From NCBI GenBank assembly GCA_038135065.1, contig JAYPWI010000028.1, positions 1 through 46,315 of the forward strand: 46,315 nucleotides of DNA, in the 5' to 3' direction. The notes beneath the pieces are model-generated. The model saw nothing but the letters and a program-made list of their open reading frames with translations. It ran no database searches and was not told the DNA's origin. This document shows, in pieces, positions 33,972 to 42,164 of the stretch. The stretch comes from JAYPWI01 sp038135065. Its GTDB lineage: Bacteria > Actinomycetota > Acidimicrobiia > Acidimicrobiales > Poriferisodalaceae. Each line of letters begins with the position of its first letter. The stretch's first letter is position 1. The position numbers were made by a program, and so were the translations under genes.

Positions 33972-34771
33972 CCGACAGGGCGACCCCCCGGGCACCCTGG
34001 CCCCTGGTGGTCCTGGGCGCACTCGGCCTGCTCGTCGTGGTCGTGCCCTTGGCCGGCCTGGCGTGGCGGGCCCCCTGGGCCGACCTACCCTCCCTCGTCA
34101 GCTCGCCGGTGGTGCGTGACGCCCTGATGCTGTCCCTGGTGACCTCGGTGCTGGCCACCCTGTGCTCGGTGGTCGTCGGGGTTCCCCTGGCCTGGCTCCT
34201 GGCCCGGGTGCCATTTCCGGGTCGACGCGTCGTGCGGGGGCTCATCACCCTGCCCATGGTCCTTCCGCCGGTGGTGGGGGGTGCCGCCCTGCTGTTCGCC
34301 CTGGGGNNNNNNNNNNGCCGAGGGTTGATCGGCGAGCCGTTGGCCGAGCTCACCGGCTTCGTGATGCCGTTTTCGATCTGGGCTGTCGTGTTGGCCAACA
34401 CCTTCGTCGCGCTGCCCTTCCTGGTGATCACCGTGGAAGGGGCACTGCTGGGGCTCGACCAGCGGTTCGAGCAGGCGGCCGCCTCTCTCGGTGCCTCCCG
34501 GCTCCATGTGCTGCGCCGGGTCACCCTCCCGGCCATCGCCCCCTCGCTGTGGGCGGGAGCCGTGTTGGCATGGGCCCGGGCCCTCGGCGAGTTCGGGGCG
34601 ACCATCACCTTCGCCGGGAACCTGCCAGGGCGTACCCAGACCCTTCCCCTCGCGGTGTTCGTGTCCCTCGAGAGCGACCGCGACACCGCAGTGGCCATCA
34701 GCTTGGTGCTGGTCGCGGTCTCCCTGGCGGTGCTGATCGGCCTCAGGCGGCGCTGGTGGTCGCCGTCATGA
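33968..34771 (+). CDS. modB: Molybdate ABC transporter permease ModB, interrupted by an assembly gap
   Basis: About 260 residues with five or six membrane segments. LPMVLPPVVGGAALLFALG precedes ten Ns, then RGLIGEP resumes; the EAA loop EQAAASLGASRLHVLRRVTLPAIAPS that contacts ModC is intact. In ModB family members this loop is normally GRRG.IG with no extra residues, so the gap probably hides one base, not ten (see findings). GTG start overlaps the modA stop, and its stop overlaps modC (ATGA). Confidence 0.88.
   Translation: MTDRATPRAPWPLVVLGALGLLVVVVPLAGLAWRAPWADLPSLVSSPVVRDALMLSLVTSVLATLCSVVVGVPLAWLLARVPFPGRRVVRGLITLPMVLPPVVGGAALLFALGXXXXRGLIGEPLAELTGFVMPFSIWAVVLANTFVALPFLVITVEGALLGLDQRFEQAAASLGASRLHVLRRVTLPAIAPSLWAGAVLAWARALGEFGATITFAGNLPGRTQTLPLAVFVSLESDRDTAVAISLVLVAVSLAVLIGLRRRWWSPS
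34307..34316. other. Assembly gap (10 Ns) inside modB
   Basis: Ten unknown bases. The flanks encode ALG and RGLIGEP. A run of exactly ten Ns is a common scaffolding placeholder rather than a measured length. Confidence 0.95.
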
Positions 34772-35838
34772 GCGGGGGCCAGGGTCTCGAGGCCCACATC
34801 GTGCGGCGACGAGGGGAATTCGAGCTCGACATGACGCTCGACCTGGAGCCCGGCACGACGACGGCCGTGGTCGGACCGAACGGGTCGGGCAAGACGACGG
34901 CAGTCGAGGTGTTGGCCGGTCTCCAGGCCCTCGACGCAGGAGTGGTCCGTCTGGGCGGGCGGGTACTCGACGACCCGGCCCAGGGGCGCTTCGTCCCTCC
35001 GGAGCAGCGCAACATCGGCGTGGTGTTCCAGGACCACTTGCTCTTCGATCACTTCGACGCCCAGGCCAACGTCGCCTTCGGTCTGGTGGCCCGGGGTGTC
35101 CCGAAGCGGACCGCTGTGGCCCGAGCCCGGCACCTGCTCGAGGTCGTCGGCTTGGCGGACGTGGCTGATCTGGCGCCGCAGGACCTCTCAGGCGGGCAGG
35201 CCCAGCGGGTGGCCCTGGCCAGGGCGCTGGCCATCGAACCCGACCTCCTGCTGCTCGACGAGCCGTTGGCTGCGGTGGACGTGGCCACCCGGGCCCAGCT
35301 GCGCCGGGTCATCGGCGAACACCTGCACCGCTTCGCGGGCCCACGGCTGATGATCACCCACGACCCCACGGATGCCCTGGTGCTGGCCGAACGCATCGTG
35401 GTGCTCGAGCACGGGCGGATCACCCAGGACGGGAGTCCGGAGGACATCCGCCAGCACCCGGCCACCCCCTACGTGGCCGCCCTCGCTGGAGTGAACCTGC
35501 TCGTCGGGGACAACCGGGACGGCGAGATCAACCTGGTCGATCACGGCCATGTGCTGCAGACCTCGGACACCCACACCGTTGGGCCGGTGCTCGTCACCAT
35601 CCACCCCACCGCGGTGGCCTTGCACTCGACCCAGCCGCACGGCAGCCCTCGCAACGTGTGGGAGACCGTGGTGGGAGTCGTCGAACCCCTCGGTGAGACG
35701 GTGCGAGTCACCCTCGGCGACCCGCTGGGGATCAGCGTCGACGTCACCCCGGCTGCTGCGGCAGGCATGGCCCTACGCCCCGGCTCGGCCGTCTGGGCAT
35801 CGGTGAAGGCCACCGAGGTGGTCGTGCGCCCCCGCTGA
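34768..35838 (+). CDS. modC: Molybdate ABC transporter ATP-binding protein ModC
   Basis: 356 residues. Walker A GPNGSGKTT, Q-loop FQDHL, signature LSGGQAQRVALARAL and Walker B LLLLDEPLAAVD are all present, followed by the H-loop ITHD. Residues about 290-350 (VVGVVEPLGETVRVTLGD) form the TOBE/Mop-like regulatory domain that binds molybdate. ATGA overlap with modB. The last gene of the modABC operon, followed by a hairpin. Confidence 0.92.
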   Translation: MSGGQGLEAHIVRRRGEFELDMTLDLEPGTTTAVVGPNGSGKTTAVEVLAGLQALDAGVVRLGGRVLDDPAQGRFVPPEQRNIGVVFQDHLLFDHFDAQANVAFGLVARGVPKRTAVARARHLLEVVGLADVADLAPQDLSGGQAQRVALARALAIEPDLLLLDEPLAAVDVATRAQLRRVIGEHLHRFAGPRLMITHDPTDALVLAERIVVLEHGRITQDGSPEDIRQHPATPYVAALAGVNLLVGDNRDGEINLVDHGHVLQTSDTHTVGPVLVTIHPTAVALHSTQPHGSPRNVWETVVGVVEPLGETVRVTLGDPLGISVDVTPAAAAGMALRPGSAVWASVKATEVVVRPR

Positions 35839-35843
35839 CCCGG

Positions 35844-35860
35844 CCGCCCTGCAAGGGCGG
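35844..35860. terminator. Hairpin after modC, between convergent genes
   Basis: ccgccct-gca-agggcgg is a perfect 7-bp stem with a 3-base loop beginning six bases after the modC stop and ending 20 bases before the convergent MaoC stop. Few T residues follow, so it may be a weak intrinsic or bidirectional terminator. Confidence 0.55.
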
Positions 35861-35879
35861 TTCCTGCGAGAGCCTGCGA

Positions 35880-36269
35880 TCAACTGGTCGTGATCTCGGC
35901 CCCCGCACCCCGCACCACCACCTGGTCGCCAACCCGCACCTCGAGGTCGACGTGCAGGGTGCCGTCCTCGCTCTCTCGCACCGGGCCGGTGGCCGCGCAC
36001 AGAACGGTTGCCCCGGCCAACACGGGTGCCGTGTTGCGGTAGTGAAGGCGGCTGAGGCGCTGACCCGCAGCGAGAGACCGGCAGACCAGTTCGGCCAGGA
36101 GGCCGCCCAGCATCTGCCCGTCGACCACGGGCCGATCGAGCCCGGCTCGGGCTGCAACGGCAGGGTCGTAGTGGAGGCGATGGAAGTCCCAGGTGGCAGC
36201 CCCGTAGGCGATCATGTGGGTCTGGGTGATGGTCCGCTCGAGCGGGTGGATGTGATCGCCGGGTCTCAT
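35880..36269 (-). CDS. MaoC-like single-hotdog dehydratase
   Basis: 129 residues. GAATWDFHRLHYDPAVA carries Asp and His in the MaoC/R-hydratase motif (D.xH.LHYD), and VVDGQMLGGLL follows. Single-hotdog MaoC proteins work as dimers, or pair with a separate MaoC_N partner; the gene immediately upstream encodes just such a partner with a 4-bp overlap. Reaction: enoyl-CoA hydration or the reverse. Confidence 0.8.
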   Translation of the reverse strand: MRPGDHIHPLERTITQTHMIAYGAATWDFHRLHYDPAVAARAGLDRPVVDGQMLGGLLAELVCRSLAAGQRLSRLHYRNTAPVLAGATVLCAATGPVRESEDGTLHVDLEVRVGDQVVVRGAGAEITTS

Positions 36270-36760
36270 GAGGTGGGCCGATACAGCAGGGTTTCGGTAT
36301 TGGTGCCCAACAGGTCGCCGTCCGTGGTGCTCAGGGTCCCAACTGCGGTGACGATGAGCATCGGCATCCCGTTCCGGTCGTGGACCTCGGACGCCTCGGT
36401 CAACTCCCAGGTGGTGACGATCACGTCGTCAGCCCGGGCGGGCCGGGCGATGCGGTAGTCGTTGCCACCCCGGATCATGGTGCACGGAACGGGGAGGGGA
36501 AGGGTCCAGCCGTGGCCCAGGTACCCGAGGTGGTCGGGCTGGGTGTTTCCCGTCAGCTGGCAGGTGTCGAAGATGAGGGTGGGCGGTGCTTCGTCGGGGG
36601 ACCGGTCAGCGGGTGCCCCGATGGTCATGGCGTAGGCCCGGATGGAGGCTCGTCCCAGCTCCTCGGGGGCGGTGTAGGAGACGGTGGTGCCGACACAGGC
36701 CCGCACCTCGTCGGTGAGCAGGCTCACTGTGCCCTGGAGTGACGAATCGGCCTCGTTCAT
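36266..36760 (-). CDS. FAS1-like/MaoC_N hotdog protein
   Basis: 164 residues from ATG 36760. APEELGRASIRAYAMTIGAP, PVPCTMIRGGNDYRIARPARADD and WELTEASEVHDRNGMPMLI match the N-terminal hotdog of the MaoC_N/FAS1-DH group, which lacks the catalytic Asp-His pair and pairs with a MaoC partner to form a hydratase. It overlaps both neighbours by 4 bp (ATGA), so the RidA-like, MaoC_N and MaoC genes are translated together. Confidence 0.78.
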   Translation of the reverse strand: MNEADSSLQGTVSLLTDEVRACVGTTVSYTAPEELGRASIRAYAMTIGAPADRSPDEAPPTLIFDTCQLTGNTQPDHLGYLGHGWTLPLPVPCTMIRGGNDYRIARPARADDVIVTTWELTEASEVHDRNGMPMLIVTAVGTLSTTDGDLLGTNTETLLYRPTS

Positions 36761-37860
36761 GACAGTACGGCGACCGCTTCGACCTCGATCATCCACGACC
36801 GGCTGAGCAGGGCGTCGACCACCACCCCGGTCGAAGCTGGGAAGGGGCGTCCCAGCACCTCCCGACGCACCCGGTCGACGTCCCGGTAGCCGGCCAGGGC
36901 CGGAGGGGTGATGTATTCGATGGTCTTCACCAGGTCGTTCAGGTCACCCCCGGCTGCCCGTAGCACCTGGCCGATTTGGTCGTAGACGAAGGCGGCCTGG
37001 GCCCCGACGTCGCCGGCTCCCACCGTGGAGCCCGTCGCCGGATCCCACGCAGTGGTTCCCGACACATAGACCACGTCACCGGCCACCGTCGCCGGACTGA
37101 AGGTGAGGGCGGCATAGGCCTCGGGGGCATGGACGACCATGTGCTTGGGCCTGTCACTGGCCCATACGTCGAGGGCGACCAGCACGTCGGGGTGGGGGAG
37201 GGCAGAGGTCAGGATGCCTGTCGAGGCGGGGAAGACGGGCCCCAGGAGGTCGCGACGGGCTGCCGCAGTTGCCGAGTACTGGCTGCGGGTGGCGGCCGTG
37301 GTCTGCTGCACGGTGCGCACGACGTTGTCGAGCCCGAGGCCCACGGTTGCGAGTTGGCGACCCGCTTCGCGCAGCACCCACTCGCACTGAGCTACGAAAT
37401 CGCCCGGAGCCACCACCTCGCCCTGGTCGTCGAGGGGAAGGATCTGGGGAAGCCTGACCGTCCCCGGTGCTGCGCCGGCCACCACCTCCACCTCCAGCAC
37501 CGCGTCGGGGCGGACCAGGGCCTCTACGACCACGGTGGAAGCGCTGCGGGTGGTGGGTCGAACTGCGCTGATCTCGTCCCTGGCGGCCAGACCTGTTGGG
37601 GTGAGGTACTCGACGACCTCGGAGCAGTCATCGAGGGATCGTCCGGCAGCCTGTAACACCGATCCGACCTTGTCCCAGCACACGGTGGCCTGTTCGGCCG
37701 GGGTGCCCCCGCTGGTCACCGACCCGGTCGCCGGATCGTGTCGGGAGGCCGTCTGTCCGGCCCCCCACACCGCTCCGGCAGCCTCGATGCCCAGGGCGAA
37801 GGAATACCGAGATGGATCCAACCACGGGAATTCGACCCCGCTGACCTCTTGACCTGCCAT
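36757..37860 (-). CDS. Three tandem RidA-like domains in one chain
   Basis: 367 residues from ATG 37860 (GGAGG upstream). Three RidA/YjgF-type units are visible at about 10-128, 131-235 and 240-367, each with the same ladder: a G.TA.D or GTTAWD strand (poor in unit 2), VLQAAG/VLREAG/VLRAAG helix, EYLTP/VQQTT/EYITP and a final strand PASTG or SAST. RidA normally forms homotrimers with active sites between subunits, so this looks like a single-chain trimer. The Arg that anchors the substrate carboxylate in PARS is Ser in all three units (PAST twice, SAST once), so classic deaminase activity is doubtful. Operon partner of two hotdog genes. Confidence 0.75.
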   Translation of the reverse strand: MAGQEVSGVEFPWLDPSRYSFALGIEAAGAVWGAGQTASRHDPATGSVTSGGTPAEQATVCWDKVGSVLQAAGRSLDDCSEVVEYLTPTGLAARDEISAVRPTTRSASTVVVEALVRPDAVLEVEVVAGAAPGTVRLPQILPLDDQGEVVAPGDFVAQCEWVLREAGRQLATVGLGLDNVVRTVQQTTAATRSQYSATAAARRDLLGPVFPASTGILTSALPHPDVLVALDVWASDRPKHMVVHAPEAYAALTFSPATVAGDVVYVSGTTAWDPATGSTVGAGDVGAQAAFVYDQIGQVLRAAGGDLNDLVKTIEYITPPALAGYRDVDRVRREVLGRPFPASTGVVVDALLSRSWMIEVEAVAVLS

Positions 37861-37928
37861 GCCGTGACCTCCAAGCCCCTGGCCACAGTGTTGCACCCTG
37901 CGGCCCGGTTCGACGGCGAGATGATCGG

Positions 37929-37934
37929 TACAGT
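37929..37934 (+). promoter_or_regulatory. -10 candidate upstream of the amidohydrolase gene
   Basis: TACAGT 41 bases before ATG 37970; GAGGGG lies just before the start. Confidence 0.35.
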
Positions 37935-37969
37935 GACGGGACGAGTTCGGGGTGAACGAGGGGAACAAC

Positions 37970-39154
37970 ATGACCGATGTCCGGGAGATGCACGAGGTCC
38001 ACGCTTCGCAGTTCAGCGGTGGGATCGACGCCGACGGCCACATCCTCGAGCCCAAGGATCTGTGGCTGGACTACATCGAGCCCCAGTACCGGGACCGGGC
38101 CCTCCACTTCGAGATCGACGACAGCGGACTCGAGCAACTGGTGATCGACGGCAAGGCCCCCTACCTGTCGAGCAAGGGAGCGGTGTCGACCCTCGGTGCC
38201 ATGGGTGCCCCCGACCTGCGGGCCATCCAGTTCGATCCGGAGCGGGACTACGACACCATGGCCCCGTTCGGCAGCCAAGACGTCGGTGAACGTCTGGCCG
38301 TGCTCGACGCTGAGAACATCGATGCCGCCGTGATCTACACGACCGTCGGGTTGCTGTGGGAGATGGAGGTTCCCGACGAGGACCTGACCATGGCCCACAT
38401 GCGGGCCTACAACCGGTGGGTGACCGAATGGTGCAGCGACAGCGGTGGACGGCTGATCGCGTCTGCCCATGTGTCGATGAGCTTTCCCGAGGCGTCGGCC
38501 GCCGAGATCGAGCGGGCGGTCGCGGCGGGGGCCCGGGGGTGCTTCGTGGCCCCCTTTACCCACGACCGCAAGCCGTTCGGCCACCCCGACCACGACCCCA
38601 TCTTCGCCACCTGCCAAGAACTGGGCATCCCCTTCGCCATCCACCCGACCTTCGAACCCTTCTCGGTCAAGGGGGACCGGATGGGCAAGTGGGAATCAGT
38701 GCGGCAGCTGCGCTTGTTGCCGATGGTCACGGCCAGCGACGGGGTGCGGCACCAGTTCACGGCCCTGTACGACTTCACCGTCTTCGACCGGTTCCCCGAC
38801 CTCAAGGTGCTGGTGCTCGAGTCCGGGGGATCGTGGCTGCCCTACTTCATGGACCGGATGGACGCGGTCTACGAGCACACGGGCATCGGGGCCACGGTGA
38901 AGCTGCAGAACAAGCCGAGCGACTACCTGCGGGAGCGGGTGTGGATCTCCTGCGATCCCGACGAGCGATCCATCCCTCACCTGGTGGAGCGGTTCGGGGA
39001 CCGGTTCCTGTGGGCATCGGACTTCCCTCACCCCGACCACACCTCGGGCTACATCCTCGACCTCGACCAGAACGCAGGCGGGATCGGCGACGACGCGTCG
39101 CGGGCTCGTTTCTTGGGGGGCAACGCCCGCGACCTGTTCGATATCGCAGTCTGA
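37970..39154 (+). CDS. Amidohydrolase-2 family (metal-dependent hydrolase/decarboxylase)
   Basis: 394 residues from ATG 37970, chosen because GAGGGG sits 6 bases upstream; a GTG at 37952 would add six residues. IDADGHILEP near the N-terminus, HPTFEPF, VLESGGSWLPYFMDRMD and WASDFPHPDHT near residue 345 are typical of the amidohydrolase-2 group containing ACMSD, gamma-resorcylate decarboxylase and similar enzymes. His24 and the late Asp350 are likely metal ligands. It is not close to the LigJ-like protein at 1816. The substrate is not predictable. Confidence 0.8.
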   Translation: MTDVREMHEVHASQFSGGIDADGHILEPKDLWLDYIEPQYRDRALHFEIDDSGLEQLVIDGKAPYLSSKGAVSTLGAMGAPDLRAIQFDPERDYDTMAPFGSQDVGERLAVLDAENIDAAVIYTTVGLLWEMEVPDEDLTMAHMRAYNRWVTEWCSDSGGRLIASAHVSMSFPEASAAEIERAVAAGARGCFVAPFTHDRKPFGHPDHDPIFATCQELGIPFAIHPTFEPFSVKGDRMGKWESVRQLRLLPMVTASDGVRHQFTALYDFTVFDRFPDLKVLVLESGGSWLPYFMDRMDAVYEHTGIGATVKLQNKPSDYLRERVWISCDPDERSIPHLVERFGDRFLWASDFPHPDHTSGYILDLDQNAGGIGDDASRARFLGGNARDLFDIAV

Positions 39155-39283
39155 GGCCCCCGGTTGGGCTGGTCTCCGACCTGCCGAAGACTTCGTCAGC
39201 AGCATCGTGTACCCCGGCAGTTGACCCGAGACGGTCAAGGACGACTGGAGGGGAGGAAGATCCCCGTTCTGGGAGGAACAGCT

Positions 39284-40036
39284 GTGTCCGGAACCGCTGC
39301 GGTCCTCGACCGCCACGACACCCACCCCACTCCTCACGACAACCCCGTCGACCCCCACAAGGCCGCCGTGGTGGAGTGGGCGTTTGTCAACTGCGGTGTC
39401 CGCTCCTTCGTGGATCTGGGCGCCTGCTGGGGGGTCAACGGCGGCTATGCGTTTCATGGTCTGTCGGTGGCCGACATCGAGCGGGCTGTGATCGTCGATG
39501 GGCGAGTCTCCGACATCACCTACGAACGGGCCGCAGCCCATCCGCAGCTCGAGCTGATCCAGGGACCCCTGGGGACGCAGGAGACCGCCGACCTGGTGGG
39601 AACGGTCGATGCTGCGATCATGTTCGACATCCTCTTACATCAGGTCGGCCCGAACTGGGACGAGTTCCTCGCCCGATACGCAGCAAACGTGGACACCTTC
39701 ATCATCCACAATCAGTGCTGGCGCGGACCCGAGACGATTCGCTTTCCCGATTTCTCAGCCGAGGAATACATCCGGCGGGTCTACGCCCACGACCCCGCGG
39801 CCATCGCGGCCTGGTACGAGCGACACGACGAGATCGACGAGACCCAAAACAAGCCCCTGCGTGACGTCCACAATTTCTGGCAGTGGGGTATCACGGCCAA
39901 GGACTTGGTCGGCACCCTGTGGGATCTCGGCTTCGCCATCGAGGCGTTCGAGAACATGGGCGCCTTCGACCCCCGCCATGACGAGATCGAAGTGCTCAGC
40001 ATCGTGGCCCGCAAGCGCCACCTCGGGATGCTCTGA
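39284..40036 (+). CDS. Class I methyltransferase-like protein
   Basis: 250 residues from GTG 39284, which has GGGAGG seven bases upstream; the ORF extends further 5' but without support. VDLGACWGVNGGY at 43-55 resembles the SAM-binding glycine motif with Asp44, DGRVSD occupies the next acidic position, and DAAIMFDILLHQV resembles the strand-4 region, so a Rossmann-type methyltransferase is the best guess. The C-terminal 100 residues (WYERHDEIDETQNKPLRDVHN) have no function I recognise. It follows the amidohydrolase by 129 bp on the same strand. Confidence 0.6.
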   Translation: MSGTAAVLDRHDTHPTPHDNPVDPHKAAVVEWAFVNCGVRSFVDLGACWGVNGGYAFHGLSVADIERAVIVDGRVSDITYERAAAHPQLELIQGPLGTQETADLVGTVDAAIMFDILLHQVGPNWDEFLARYAANVDTFIIHNQCWRGPETIRFPDFSAEEYIRRVYAHDPAAIAAWYERHDEIDETQNKPLRDVHNFWQWGITAKDLVGTLWDLGFAIEAFENMGAFDPRHDEIEVLSIVARKRHLGML

Positions 40037-40109
40037 TCTAGGGGATGTGCCGGCCGGCCACGCGCCGATCAACGTCGAGCCCGATGATGTCGGCTTGCGG
40101 GTGCAGCAG

Positions 40110-41264
40110 CTACGACGGTCGATGGGGCGAGAACACCAGGGTGGCGCAGGCCGACCAGAAGCCGCCCCAGCCGTGGCATACGGCGATATCGATGTCGTCG
40201 ACCTGGGCGGCCGCCTCGCCCCGTACCTGACGTACCGACTCGAGCATGCACAACATGCCGTAGGCCCCGGTGTGGGCGTAGCTCATGCCCCCACCGCTGG
40301 TGTTCATGGGGAGTGAACCGCCGGGTCGGGTGTGCCCCTCGGCCACAAAGGCCCCCGCTTGGCCTGTCTCCACGAACCCGAGCCCTTCGAGGCCGAACAG
40401 GGGGGTGTGGGCGAAGGCGTCGTAGATCATGAGGTGATCCACGTCGGCGTGGGTGATCCCGGCGCTGTCGAAGGCGGCCTGCCCCGAGGTGCGGATGAAC
40501 TCGGGCTGGAGGGGGTCGCGCACCAGGGCCGGGCTCATGATCCCCGCTTCGAGGGCGGCCCCGGTGCCCAGTACGTACACCGGTGGCTTGGGGAAGTCGG
40601 TGGCCCGGTCGGCCGAGGTGACGATCATGGCTCCGCCCGCATCGGACACAAGACAGCACATGGCCCGGGTGAGGGGCCAGGCGATCATGGGCGCATCGAG
40701 CACCTCGTCCACCGTGGTGGGTTCGCGCAGGGTGGCCCGGGGGTTCAAGGTCGCCCATTCACGTTGGGCAACCGGGCCGGCCGCCAACTGCTCCTCGGTG
40801 AGGCCGTAGACGGACATGTAGCGGGCCAGGGGCAGGCCGAACAGGGCGGGGGGTGCTGCCCCGGCGTACAGCATGTCGAATTGCTGCCCGATGGATCCGG
40901 CACCACCGCCGCCCGTCTGCCCGAGGCGTCGGGTGGACTTGCCGGACTCGCCGTAGGTGATGAGCACGGTCGTGCAGTAGCCCGCGTTGATGGCTGCGAT
41001 GGCGCTGCGGAGTTGGAACATCCACGAGCAACCGCCGACGGTGGTGTTGTCGGCCCAGGAGGGGAAGATGCCCAGTTGGCGGCTCACGTCGGACACCTCG
41101 AAGTAGCCGGTGGTGATGCCGTCGATGTCCTTGGCCGTCAGGCCGGCATCGGCCATGGCGTTCGCGGCTGCGTTGAGGAGCAGCCCCATGGAGGTGGCGT
41201 CGGGCACCACCCCGATCTCGTCGGATTCCGATGCTCCGACGATGGCGAAATCTCCGGGCCTCAT
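40110..41264 (-). CDS. Thiolase family (SCP-x/lipid-transfer-type) acyl-CoA enzyme
   Basis: 384 residues from ATG 41264. TTVGGCSWMFQLRSAI provides the nucleophile Cys79; MNTSGGGMSYAHTGAYG has His331; YDAFAHTPLFGLEGLGF is usual for the non-decarboxylating lipid-transfer thiolase subgroup. The C-terminal active-site Cys-Gly of degradative thiolases is replaced by HGWGG, so the second catalytic Cys may be missing. It overlaps the DUF35 stop by 4 bp (ATGA); thiolase plus DUF35 pairs occur in actinobacterial sterol side-chain degradation. Function by analogy: C-C bond cleavage of a branched acyl-CoA. Confidence 0.8.
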   Translation of the reverse strand: MRPGDFAIVGASESDEIGVVPDATSMGLLLNAAANAMADAGLTAKDIDGITTGYFEVSDVSRQLGIFPSWADNTTVGGCSWMFQLRSAIAAINAGYCTTVLITYGESGKSTRRLGQTGGGGAGSIGQQFDMLYAGAAPPALFGLPLARYMSVYGLTEEQLAAGPVAQREWATLNPRATLREPTTVDEVLDAPMIAWPLTRAMCCLVSDAGGAMIVTSADRATDFPKPPVYVLGTGAALEAGIMSPALVRDPLQPEFIRTSGQAAFDSAGITHADVDHLMIYDAFAHTPLFGLEGLGFVETGQAGAFVAEGHTRPGGSLPMNTSGGGMSYAHTGAYGMLCMLESVRQVRGEAAAQVDDIDIAVCHGWGGFWSACATLVFSPHRPS

Positions 41265-41674
41265 GCGGCAGCTCCAGCTGGTTCGAAGCACAGCACTGTG
41301 GTGCCGTCGAAGGGGACGAAGGTGGCGGTGAGGGCCATGTCGATGACCAGGTCCTCGGGGGTCTGGGGGCAGCCGACGACCGAGGACAGCAGCCGTGGCC
41401 CTTCCTCGAGCTCCACGATGGCCACCGAACGCGGCCCCTCGGTGTCCCACCACTTCAGGGGGCGATGGTGGATGACGTAGCTGTAGAGGGTGGCTCGGCC
41501 CGACGCGTCGAACCATTCGATGTGCTGGCCCGAGCAGTTGGGACACACGGGGCCTGGCGGGAAGAACGGGGTGGCGCAGTCGGTGCAGCGGGTCAGGCGC
41601 ACCCGACCCTCGGCGATGCCGTCCCAGTAGGGCTGGGTCTCCGGCGTGGGGACGGGGACGAAGGGGTTCGCCAT
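41261..41674 (-). CDS. DUF35 OB-fold zinc-ribbon protein
   Basis: 137 residues from ATG 41674. A rubredoxin-like zinc ribbon (Cys30, Cys33, Cys44, Cys47 in RCTDC and VCPNC) is followed by an OB-fold domain (YSYVIHHRPLKWW). DUF35 proteins bind CoA thioesters and partner with thiolases or MaoC-like enzymes, as in ChsH. It lies one base after the SnoaL-like stop and overlaps the thiolase start. Confidence 0.88.
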   Translation of the reverse strand: MANPFVPVPTPETQPYWDGIAEGRVRLTRCTDCATPFFPPGPVCPNCSGQHIEWFDASGRATLYSYVIHHRPLKWWDTEGPRSVAIVELEEGPRLLSSVVGCPQTPEDLVIDMALTATFVPFDGTTVLCFEPAGAAA

Positions 41675-41675
41675 C

Positions 41676-42125
41676 TCAGCTCCCCGCCACCGGGGGAATA
41701 CCGACTGCGTTGCCCGCGTGCTGTTCGTTGGAGGCGTGGGTGTCGAGCAGTTCGACCACCTCGTGGATGAGGCCGTCGGTGGTCTTGGCGAACAGGACGT
41801 ACTCGACGTCGTAGCTGTGCCCGCGGCGGCTGGTGGCGTGGAAGTCGAAGCGGACCACGCTGGAATCAGTGTCACCGATCTCGTCGTGGATGTCCACGGT
41901 GACCGATCCTTGCTCGTAGAACTTGGTGAACACGGCCTGGTTGAAGCCGCACACCGCCTCGGCACCCACGTGGGGTCCGGCGATGTTGGCGGCCAGGGAG
42001 TGGTTCAGGCGCCATGTCACGTCTGGGGTGTACATGGCCGCCATCGCCTCGCAGTCGCCGAACGCCTCCACGAGGCGGCGGGCCGGGGTTGGGCTGGCGG
42101 AGGTGGGAGCGTTGGGTACCGTCAT
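41676..42125 (-). CDS. SnoaL-like/NTF2-fold protein
   Basis: 149 residues. VEAFGDCEAMAAMYTPDVTWRL followed by AVCGFNQAVFTKFYEQGSV and a C-terminal beta-rich part is an NTF2-like cone fold used by SnoaL cyclases, ketosteroid isomerases and small hydratases. The catalytic acid cannot be placed with certainty. It is the first gene of a three-gene set with DUF35 and thiolase. Confidence 0.7.
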   Translation of the reverse strand: MTVPNAPTSASPTPARRLVEAFGDCEAMAAMYTPDVTWRLNHSLAANIAGPHVGAEAVCGFNQAVFTKFYEQGSVTVDIHDEIGDTDSSVVRFDFHATSRRGHSYDVEYVLFAKTTDGLIHEVVELLDTHASNEQHAGNAVGIPPVAGS

Positions 42126-42132
42126 CGGGGCG

Positions 42133-42138
42133 ATGCTA
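42133..42138 (-). promoter_or_regulatory. -10 candidate of a possibly leaderless transcript
   Basis: On the minus strand TAGCAT, seven bases, then the ATG of the SnoaL-like gene at 42125. Little space remains for a ribosome site, fitting leaderless translation. Confidence 0.4.
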
Positions 42139-42164
42139 GGTGGCCGGACCCCGCAGCGCCGGGT

